5,564 nt of DNA from assembly GCA_902802975.1 (NCBI GenBank), contig CADCOF010000197.1, positions 1 through 5,564 of the forward strand, read 5' to 3'. How positions within the stretch are numbered: the first letter of the stretch is position 1; each line of letters begins with the position of its first letter. Positions 1 through 5,493 of the stretch are shown here, one piece after another. The stretch is from an uncultured Ruminococcus sp. GTDB lineage: Bacteria > Bacillota > Clostridia > Oscillospirales > Acutalibacteraceae. Both the position numbers and the translations under genes were made by a program. The notes below the pieces were generated by a model. That model made no database searches and had not been told where the DNA came from. It worked only from the letters and a program-made list of their open reading frames with translations.

Positions 1-150
1 CCGGCGGCATGCTGCCGCACCCAATACGCGGTTCGGTTTCTCGGTATCGTAGCTTTTTCGCACGCGTGCCCCGGCTTGCCCGGCAAGCCTCCTTCTTTGT
101 TAGCCGACCGAACCGGCAGGTGAGACGCTGTCACCGAAGGTGACTGAGGG
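1..150. repeat. GC-rich multi-hairpin intergenic element upstream of ftsW
   Basis: No convincing gene lies here, but the stretch is dense with inverted repeats. There is a 6-bp stem with a TGC loop at 4-18. A 9-bp long-range stem pairs 29-37 (CGGTTCGGT) with 107-115 (ACCGAACCG). Inside it are a short palindrome at 60-69 (GCACGCGTGC) and a strong hairpin at 73-89 (GGCTTGCCCGGCAAGCC) followed by a T-rich run. A last hairpin at 130-144 pairs GTCACC with GGTGAC around a GAA loop. The composition differs sharply from the AT-rich DNA that follows. This layout suits a dispersed intergenic repeat or small non-autonomous element. A structured RNA or the terminator region of an upstream gene are alternatives. 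The hairpins are seen directly; the identity is inferred. Confidence 0.5.
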
Positions 151-179
151 AGTTGTACAAAATGACGAACAATTTCAAA

Positions 180-194
180 TTTGCTCATTTATAG
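180..194 (+). repeat. Left copy of a 15-nt inverted repeat
   Basis: TTTGCTCATTTATAG at this site is the exact reverse complement of CTATAAATGAGCAAA at 5479-5493. The two copies lie outside the four genes, in inverted orientation. The match stops abruptly on both sides. It could be a shared end of a dispersed repeat family. A chance match in AT-rich DNA is unlikely at 15 nt but not excluded. Confidence 0.5.
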
Positions 195-240
195 TATAAA
201 TAATTGAAAATGAAAAATGATTGAAGAAAGAGCGGTGTAA

Positions 241-1509
241 ATGGGATTAGGAGAAAGATTATCCGAGTTTGTGTTTTTCATTTTACATCATGTGCCGGGC
301 TTGGGACCTCGCCTGAAAGAATGGCAAAGAAAGCGCGGCGAGTACGAGGACTTTAACGGAAAACGCAGACGCAGAAAACGATTTACTATGATCGATTGGC
401 ACAAGGGGCTCGATCTTAAATTTTTACTTATTCTTGGCGCAATTATCGTCATAGGTCTCGTTATGATGTTTTCCGCAAGCTTCCCTGTGGCGTATTTCAG
501 CAAGGACAGCAGCTATTATTTTATAAAGCGTCAGGTGATGTTCGCCATTATCGGAATTGTCTTGATGTTCTTTTTGTCGGTAATCGATTACCATGTTTAT
601 CATTTTTTTGCTGCACCCGTTATGGTTATTGCGTGGTTTTTGATGATAGTCGTGTGGTTCGCAAATATCGGTTCCGATGAGCCACGCCGTTGGCTGAATT
701 TTGGATCGGTATCTATCCAGGTGTCCGAAATATGTAAATTTGCCTTGATCTTGTTTTTGTCACATTGGGGTTCTGTTTATTACGATAAAATGATTACGTT
801 TAAATATGGCGTGGCACCGGGAATAGTTTTGCTGCTGATTACTACATTTTTGCTGTATATCGAACCGCATTATTCCGGTATCGTTATCTGCGGTCTGATT
901 ATTGCTATAATGATGGCACTGTCGGGTGTGCAGCTAAGATGGTTCGCTGCTGCTGCCGGGCTTGGCGGCTTGGGAATTTTTGTCATGGCGATTACAGGCA
1001 AATTGACTTATGCAATGTCGCGTCTTGAAGGTTGGGGTCAGGCTCTCGAATATACAACAGCCGATATGTGGAATACAACATGGCAGACGAGAAATTCACT
1101 GTATGCGATCGGCTCGGGCGGATTGTGGGGTCTCGGGCTTGGACAGTCCCGCCAAAAATATATGTATCTGCCCGAACCGCAGAACGACTTCGTTTTTGCG
1201 ATAGTATGTGAAGAACTGGGCTTTTTTGGCGCATTGATGGTTTTGATATTGTTTGGCATGCTTGTATATCGCGGGTTTAAAATATGTATGAAAGCACCCG
1301 ATAAATTCGGAATGCTATTGGGCGTTGGTTTAATGGCGCAGATAGGTCTTCAGGTCGTTCTGAATATACTTGTTATTACAGACTGGCTGCCGAATACCGG
1401 TATTTCGCTGCCGTTCTTCAGCTATGGCGGTTCTTCTTTGATAATGCTGCTGTCGCAGATGGGTATTGTGCTTAATATTACGAGAAGTGCGTCAATCGAT
1501 AAAACATAA
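241..1509 (+). CDS. ftsW: FtsW/SpoVE-type SEDS peptidoglycan glycosyltransferase
   Basis: This is a multi-pass membrane protein of the SEDS family (FtsW/RodA/SpoVE), which polymerises lipid II into glycan strands with a partner class B PBP. The 422 residues hold a basic cytoplasmic N-terminus of about 57 residues (KRRRRKR at 41-47), then about ten hydrophobic segments beginning near residue 60. Family motifs visible are RRWLNFGS (149-156), SLYAIGSGGLWGLGLG (286-301), YLPEPQNDF (309-317) with Asp316 matching the catalytic acid known in RodA/FtsW, and LPFFSYGGSSL (390-400) near the C-terminus. The usual QPSE motif reads QVSE (160-163). PEPQNDF and placement beside murG favour FtsW/SpoVE over RodA, but vegetative FtsW and sporulation SpoVE cannot be separated here. 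The start has only a weak purine-rich ribosome site; ATG at 388 (Met50) is the alternative. The stop overlaps the murG ribosome site. Confidence 0.93.
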   Translation: MGLGERLSEFVFFILHHVPGLGPRLKEWQRKRGEYEDFNGKRRRRKRFTMIDWHKGLDLKFLLILGAIIVIGLVMMFSASFPVAYFSKDSSYYFIKRQVMFAIIGIVLMFFLSVIDYHVYHFFAAPVMVIAWFLMIVVWFANIGSDEPRRWLNFGSVSIQVSEICKFALILFLSHWGSVYYDKMITFKYGVAPGIVLLLITTFLLYIEPHYSGIVICGLIIAIMMALSGVQLRWFAAAAGLGGLGIFVMAITGKLTYAMSRLEGWGQALEYTTADMWNTTWQTRNSLYAIGSGGLWGLGLGQSRQKYMYLPEPQNDFVFAIVCEELGFFGALMVLILFGMLVYRGFKICMKAPDKFGMLLGVGLMAQIGLQVVLNILVITDWLPNTGISLPFFSYGGSSLIMLLSQMGIVLNITRSASIDKT

Positions 1510-1514
1510 GGGGA
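1508..1514 (+). promoter_or_regulatory. Shine-Dalgarno site of murG overlapping the ftsW stop
   Basis: AAGGGGA ends 8 nt before the ATG at 1523 and shares two bases with the TAA stop of ftsW (1507-1509). This fixes the murG start and suggests translational coupling between the two genes. Confidence 0.8.
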
Positions 1515-1522
1515 ATTTTACA

Positions 1523-2644
1523 ATGAGTTTAAAAGTGATTTTTGCGGGCGGAGGAACAGCCGGACACATAAATCCCGCGCTTGCTATTGCAGGTTATTTA
1601 AAACAAAAACAGCCCGACGCCGAGATACTTTATATCGGCAATAAAGGCGGCATGGAGGAGAGACTTGTGCCGCAGGCAGGTTTTGAGTTTAAAAGTATAC
1701 ATGTAAGCGGCTTTTCGAGAGCTAAAACGCCGAAAGCACTTGTTGACAATTTTAAGACCGTGGGCAGGGCACTTACGGCGACAAGCGCGTGCAAAAAGCT
1801 GATAGATGAGTTTAAGCCCGATCTTTGTATCGGAACGGGCGGGTACGTTAGCGGTCCTGTTATGAAAGCGGCATTGGAGAGAGGCGTACCTGTGCTTATA
1901 CATGAGCAGAACGCGTTCCCCGGCGTTGCAAACAAAATGCTGTCAAAGAAAGCGGCAGCCGTAATGCTGGCTATCGGTGACGCAATGAAGTACATGAACG
2001 GCGACTGCAATTTTATCGTGACGGGAAATCCCGTGCGCCCCGAGATAATCACAGCGGACAAGGAAAAATGCCGCAGAGAACTTGGACTTGACGAACGCCC
2101 CGTTGTGCTGTCATTCGGAGGCAGTTTAGGCGCAGATCGTGTTAATGAAGCGTGTGCGGATATTATAGCAAGAAGCGGCAAAGACGGAAGATATCAGCAT
2201 ATTCATGCCTACGGTCAATATGGTCATTGGTTCCCGGATAAGGTGAAGGAACTGGGGTGCGACATTGAAAAATGCAGCAATCTTGATATCAGAGAGTACA
2301 TTGACAATATGCCCGTATGCCTTGCTGCAGCCGATGTTGTGATTTGCCGTGCAGGCGCGATAACGATAAGCGAGATACAGGCTCAGGGTAAGCCGGCTGT
2401 GTTCATTCCGTCGCCGAATGTTGCGGAAAATCACCAATACCATAACGCAATGGCACTTGTGGAAAAGCATGCCGGCGAGATCATTGAAGAGAAAGATTTG
2501 ACGGGTGAGGCACTTACTCAAAAAGTTGACTCGATTGTGGGAGACAGAACGAAGCTAAAGGAGTATTCGGAGAATGCCCGCAAGATGGCAATAATTGACG
2601 CCAATGAGCGTATATATCGAGTAATAATGGAGACAGCGGGTTGA
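1523..2644 (+). CDS. murG: UDP-N-acetylglucosamine--undecaprenyl-PP-MurNAc-pentapeptide GlcNAc transferase MurG
   Basis: MurG is a GT-B fold glycosyltransferase (family GT28) on the inner face of the membrane. It transfers GlcNAc from UDP-GlcNAc to lipid I, making lipid II, the substrate of the FtsW encoded just upstream. The 373-residue length is normal. The N-terminal domain starts with the glycine-rich loop GGGTAGHINPALA (9-21), followed by GTGGYVSGP (104-112) and HEQNAFPGVANK (127-138). The C-terminal nucleotide-sugar domain shows TGNPVRPEI (167-175), FGGSLGADRVN (198-208) and RAGAITISEIQAQGKPAVFIP (276-296), ending in ENHQYHNA (302-309); Glu284 matches the family's UDP-GlcNAc-binding glutamate. 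ATG at 1523 is chosen because AAGGGGA precedes it and MSLKVIFAGGGTAGH is the family's usual opening; the longer frame from 1466 runs back into ftsW. The stop lies inside a 15-nt palindrome. Confidence 0.97.
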   Translation: MSLKVIFAGGGTAGHINPALAIAGYLKQKQPDAEILYIGNKGGMEERLVPQAGFEFKSIHVSGFSRAKTPKALVDNFKTVGRALTATSACKKLIDEFKPDLCIGTGGYVSGPVMKAALERGVPVLIHEQNAFPGVANKMLSKKAAAVMLAIGDAMKYMNGDCNFIVTGNPVRPEIITADKEKCRRELGLDERPVVLSFGGSLGADRVNEACADIIARSGKDGRYQHIHAYGQYGHWFPDKVKELGCDIEKCSNLDIREYIDNMPVCLAAADVVICRAGAITISEIQAQGKPAVFIPSPNVAENHQYHNAMALVEKHAGEIIEEKDLTGEALTQKVDSIVGDRTKLKEYSENARKMAIIDANERIYRVIMETAG

Positions 2645-2719
2645 ACCCGCGAGCAGTTCGCGCCCCAAACCATATTGAAAAAACACCTTAGTACCCGCGC
2701 CTAACATAATGTAGGGCGC
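2636..2719 (+). other. Overlapping hairpins at the murG stop and in the murG-murA spacer
   Basis: GCGGGTTGAACCCGC (2636-2650) is a perfect palindrome with the murG TGA at its centre. Its right arm is shared with a second stem, CGCGA 2648-2652 with TCGCG 2658-2662, so the two cannot form together. A third stem pairs GCGCCT 2697-2702 with GGGCGC 2714-2719. That GGGCGC could instead pair with GCGCCC at 2660-2665. None is followed directly by a T-run on the plus strand, so this is not a classical intrinsic terminator. It may be a mRNA-end or stability structure, or a remnant repeat. Pairings are read from sequence; function is unknown. Confidence 0.45.
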
Positions 2720-2801
2720 AAATCAAATAGTAATTATTAAAATATTTTGCATAAATTTGTGTGCGAATTGCCGGCGAAACTTTCGTTTTTATTATCCGTT
2801 T

Positions 2802-2831
2802 GTGTCATTTTTCGCCATTCCTACATATAAT
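2802..2831 (+). promoter_or_regulatory. Candidate sigma-A promoter of murA
   Basis: A perfect -10 box TATAAT lies at 2826-2831. A -35-like GTGTCA (4 of 6 to TTGACA) lies at 2802-2807, with an 18-nt spacer. The expected transcript start near 2838 leaves a leader of about 28 nt that still contains the G-rich ribosome site. The surrounding DNA is very AT-rich, so the -10 alone is weak evidence. The position, just before the coding start and after a 150-nt spacer, supports the call. Confidence 0.5.
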
Positions 2832-2850
2832 ATATTTAGATATTATATTC

Positions 2851-2856
2851 GGGGGG
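2851..2856 (+). promoter_or_regulatory. G-run ribosome binding site deciding the murA start
   Basis: GGGGGG can pair with the CCUCC of 16S rRNA using one G-U wobble. It ends 9 nt before TTG 2866, which is good spacing. It lies only 3 nt before GTG 2860, which is too close. It therefore favours the TTG start. Confidence 0.5.
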
Positions 2857-2865
2857 CGTGTGTCT

Positions 2866-4119
2866 TTGTCACGACTAATCATAAACGGTCTTAAACGTTT
2901 GAACGGATCTGCAAAAGTACAGGGTTCAAAAAACAGTTCACTGCCGATTCTCTCTGCCGCCGTGCTTTGCAGAGGTGAGTCGATCATACACAATTGTCCC
3001 GATCTTTCCGATGTGCGCGCGTCGATCAACATTCTCCGATTTATCGGCTGCAAAGTTTCATTTTCAGGCGGAACGCTTGTGTGCGACAGTTCTTCAATAA
3101 GAAGCTGCTATATCCCCGATCTGCTTATGCGTGAAATGCGCAGTTCGATCTTGTTTCTGGGCGCACTTCTCGGTCGTCTCGGAAAAGCTGAAATGTGTTT
3201 GCCGGGCGGCTGCGAGATAGGCACTCGTCCTATTGATCTTCACTTGAAAGCCCTTGAGGAGCTTGGCGTGGAGATTCGCGATGATCACGGAGTTTTTCAC
3301 TGCACCGCGCCAAACGGGCTTTGCGGCGGAAAAATCGCATTGTCCTTTCCGAGTGTAGGTGCAACCGAAAACGCAATGATTTGTGCATGCCTCGCGGAGG
3401 GAACAACAGTTATTTCCAATGCTGCCCGCGAGCCCGAAATAGTTGATCTTGCCGATTTTCTCAACAGCTGCGGAGCAAATGTTTACGGTGCGGGCGACGA
3501 CACAATCATGATTGATGGAGTGAGTCGTCTTCATGGTGCTGTTCATACTATTATTCCTGATAGGATTGCTGCCGCAACGTGGATGTCATGCGCTGCCGTT
3601 ACATCGGGGCGCGTAATTCTTTGTGACGTTATTCCGGCGCACCTTGCCGCAGTCACTGCGCTTTTTGAAAACTGCGGGTGTACGGTGACTTCATCGGGCA
3701 ATACGATGTCGGTTAATTGTCCTTATCGGCTCGCCGCGCCGGGCGTTGTACGAACTATGCCGTATCCGGGTTTTCCAACGGATGCACAAGCTCCGATTAT
3801 GAGCATGGCAGCTGTAAGCAAGGGTACTTCATTATTTATCGAGAATATATTTGAAAACAGATATCACCATGTGAATGGGCTTTTGCGAATGGGCGCAAAT
3901 ATTAAGGTGGAGGGAAGAGCCGCTGTTATACAGGGAGTTCCTCTTCTGCATGGTGCGCAGGTGAGTGCGCATGATCTGCGCGGTGCTGCTGCGCTGATAA
4001 CGGCGGGGCTGGCTGCCGAAGGCGTTACGGCGATCAGCGGGCTTCAATACCTCGATCGAGGATACGAAGACCCTGAAGAGGTGCTTTCGGAGCTTGGTGC
4101 AGATGTTAAACGTGTGTAA
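2866..4119 (+). CDS. murA: UDP-N-acetylglucosamine 1-carboxyvinyltransferase MurA
   Basis: MurA catalyses the first committed step of peptidoglycan synthesis in the cytoplasm, joining phosphoenolpyruvate to UDP-GlcNAc. From TTG 2866 the protein has 417 residues, close to the usual length of about 420. Known active-site residues of E. coli MurA are present at nearly the same numbers: Lys22 in GSKNSS, Cys116 in LPGGCEIGTRP (the PEP- and fosfomycin-reactive cysteine), Asp306 in FPTDAQAP, Arg332 in FENR, Arg372 in DLRGAAAL and Arg398 in DRGYE. This agreement supports the chosen start. GTG 2860 is a near alternative. The frame is open back to GTG 2761, but that would add an unrelated hydrophobic stretch spanning the promoter. 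A cysteine at the catalytic site predicts fosfomycin sensitivity of the enzyme itself. The gene sits between murG and ftsQ, where Bacillus subtilis has murB. Clostridia often carry two MurA paralogues; which one this is cannot be told. Confidence 0.95.
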   Translation: MSRLIINGLKRLNGSAKVQGSKNSSLPILSAAVLCRGESIIHNCPDLSDVRASINILRFIGCKVSFSGGTLVCDSSSIRSCYIPDLLMREMRSSILFLGALLGRLGKAEMCLPGGCEIGTRPIDLHLKALEELGVEIRDDHGVFHCTAPNGLCGGKIALSFPSVGATENAMICACLAEGTTVISNAAREPEIVDLADFLNSCGANVYGAGDDTIMIDGVSRLHGAVHTIIPDRIAAATWMSCAAVTSGRVILCDVIPAHLAAVTALFENCGCTVTSSGNTMSVNCPYRLAAPGVVRTMPYPGFPTDAQAPIMSMAAVSKGTSLFIENIFENRYHHVNGLLRMGANIKVEGRAAVIQGVPLLHGAQVSAHDLRGAAALITAGLAAEGVTAISGLQYLDRGYEDPEEVLSELGADVKRV

Positions 4120-4134
4120 ACAATATTGTATAAT
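4106..4134 (+). promoter_or_regulatory. Possible weak promoter in the murA-ftsQ gap
   Basis: A perfect TATAAT lies at 4129-4134, preceded directly by TG. The -35 region TTAAAC (4106-4111, 17-nt spacer) matches only 3 of 6. A transcript starting near 4141 would leave just 14 nt before ftsQ. The site may simply reflect AT-rich spacer DNA, and ftsQ may be read through from murA. Confidence 0.3.
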
Positions 4135-4154
4135 ATATAAAGTGATGTGAAAAT

Positions 4155-5420
4155 ATGAAAAAAGCAAAGAACACATCAAAAGAGAATATTACGGAAAGCA
4201 CGATAGAAAAGAAGCTGCGTAAAGGTAAGAAGCTGACGGCACAGGAGCGCAGGCAGATCGAGCGGGCACAGCGGGCGAAAAGAAACGAAAACGACCCGCT
4301 GGCGGCGTTCGACACCGACCCGACCTTTGATTACAATAACAGCTTTGGTTTTGGTGGCCTTCCAATTGTGGAAGAACAGGATCAAATTCAAAAAAAGCCG
4401 AAAGACAAGCCTAAGCCCAAGCCTAAGAAAAAGCCCGGCTTTATGTTTGACGATATAGATGACGATGATGATGACTTATTTGATACCAAGATAAGCGATC
4501 TTACTCCTAAGCAGCGAAAAATAAGAAGATATCTTAGCTACGGTGCGGTGTTTGTACTTATTACGGGAATAGCGTTGATATTGTCACTGACTGTTTTATT
4601 TCGAACTACTGAGATACGAATAGAAACAAGTCATTTGCCGTATACGAATGAAGAAATTATAGAGACAAGCGGGTTGTCGTTCTCGGATAATATTTTTCTT
4701 GCCAAGAGAAAGGCAGCCGAGAAAAAGCTCATTGAAACATATCCATATGTTGAAGACGTAGAGGTGACGTTCAAGATACCGGGTACGCAAATCATAAGGA
4801 TAACTGCGGCGATACCGTCGTATCAAGTTCAGTTTTCGGGCGGATTTGCCGTATTGAGCGGCAATGGAAGGATACTTGAAGTTAACGAAGGGCAAAGAGC
4901 GGAGGTTCCGCTTTTGAAGGGGTTTAAGCTTTATCAAACCACGCCCGGAGAATATATTACATTTGAAAATACAACAACAAAGACCATACTTGACGATGTT
5001 GTTCAAAATATAAACGAAAACGAAATGCCGTCAATTTACGGTATAGATATTTCGAATTCTGCCAATATAGAATTGAATTACGATAACCGCATAACGATAA
5101 TTCTTGGACTTCCGGAAGATGTAGGCTACAAGCTGCGCACAGCTAAGGCAATCATTACTCAGGAACTTGCAGCGACCGACAAAGGCACTCTCGATGTGTC
5201 CCTTTCGAACAGTGACAGGCATTCGTCGTATTTTACGCCTATCTATTCCGATACGGTATCTGCACCGAAGCAAACCGAATCGTCACAGGCAAGCGAGAGT
5301 GAAACCGGCAGTAAGATCGTTTCGAGCGGGGACGAAAGCTCGAATGAAACTGACAATGAGATAGAAGAATACGAGGAAGAACAAGGGGATAACGAATACC
5401 TTGATGATATAATTGATTGA
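4155..5420 (+). CDS. ftsQ: Cell division protein FtsQ/DivIB with extended charged tails
   Basis: This is a bitopic divisome protein that links early and late division proteins and, with FtsL and DivIC, controls the septal synthase. The 421 residues run as follows. A cytoplasmic region of about 125 residues is rich in Lys/Arg and then charge-segregated, with KPKPKPKKKP at 85-94 and a run of aspartates at 99-107. One transmembrane helix spans about 127-149. A POTRA-like domain follows at about 151-219 (IRIETSHLPYTNEEIIETSG, then YPYVEDVEVTFKIPG at 196-210). The beta domain covers about 220-350. A Ser/Glu/Asp-rich, probably disordered tail ends the protein at 351-421. B. subtilis DivIB has about 263 residues, so both tails are extra length. 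Identification rests on topology, POTRA features and dcw context more than on one diagnostic motif. ATG 4155 has a weak ribosome site (GTGAT at 4142-4146) and lies 35 nt after murA. An in-frame A AAA AAG heptamer lies at 4391-4397. Confidence 0.88.
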   Translation: MKKAKNTSKENITESTIEKKLRKGKKLTAQERRQIERAQRAKRNENDPLAAFDTDPTFDYNNSFGFGGLPIVEEQDQIQKKPKDKPKPKPKKKPGFMFDDIDDDDDDLFDTKISDLTPKQRKIRRYLSYGAVFVLITGIALILSLTVLFRTTEIRIETSHLPYTNEEIIETSGLSFSDNIFLAKRKAAEKKLIETYPYVEDVEVTFKIPGTQIIRITAAIPSYQVQFSGGFAVLSGNGRILEVNEGQRAEVPLLKGFKLYQTTPGEYITFENTTTKTILDDVVQNINENEMPSIYGIDISNSANIELNYDNRITIILGLPEDVGYKLRTAKAIITQELAATDKGTLDVSLSNSDRHSSYFTPIYSDTVSAPKQTESSQASESETGSKIVSSGDESSNETDNEIEEYEEEQGDNEYLDDIID

Positions 5421-5432
5421 TAAATTACAAAA

Positions 5433-5465
5433 GACCTGCGCCTTTCATAAAGTTGGACGCAGGTC
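5433..5465. terminator. Hairpin downstream of ftsQ, terminator-like for minus-strand transcription
   Basis: GACCTGCG (5433-5440) pairs perfectly with CGCAGGTC (5458-5465). A nested short stem lies in the loop (CTTT 5442-5445 with AAAG 5449-5452). On the minus strand the stem is followed by TTTTGTAATTT, a modest T-tract; on the plus strand it is followed by ATATACTTTG, which is weaker. It begins 12 nt after the ftsQ stop, so it may end the ftsQ transcript and also a converging transcript from the right. Its orientation is better for the latter. Confidence 0.5.
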
Positions 5466-5478
5466 ATATACTTTGTGT

Positions 5479-5493
5479 CTATAAATGAGCAAA
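5479..5493 (-). repeat. Right copy of a 15-nt inverted repeat
   Basis: CTATAAATGAGCAAA is the exact reverse complement of 180-194. The rest of 5466-5564 is AT-rich with no supported gene. The window ends on a stretch whose minus strand reads CTTTTGAAAAAGGCTTGGCG and is open, but shows no recognisable protein. Confidence 0.5.

Noticed and set aside
9..143. A 44-codon plus-strand frame starting at ATG 9, open across the GC-rich upstream element
   Set aside because: It has no ribosome site and coincides with the inverted-repeat arms. It is Arg-rich in the way spurious frames in GC-rich repeats are. Another frame is also open over the same bases.
173..200. Possible ftsW promoter (TATAGT at 190-195 or TATAAA at 195-200)
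   Set aside because: No -35 box at proper spacing is better than 3 of 6, and AT-rich DNA gives such boxes freely. ftsW may be transcribed from upstream.
1630..2181. A 183-codon minus-strand frame inside murG
   Set aside because: It lies wholly antisense to a clear MurG and matches no family I recognise. Its Ser/Pro/Leu-rich composition is typical of a shadow frame.
2770..2816. Loose resemblance between the murG-murA spacer (GGCGAAACTTT, TTTGTGTCATTTTT) and the minus strand of the right end (GGCGAAAACTTT, TTTTGTGCATTTTT)
   Set aside because: The blocks are short, AT-rich and differently spaced (about 15 against 24 nt), so I could not support a true repeat by eye.
2761..2865. N-terminal extension of MurA from GTG 2761
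   Set aside because: It would add 35 residues unlike the family, it contains the promoter, and it has no ribosome site at its start. The residue numbering of the active site fits the TTG 2866 start.
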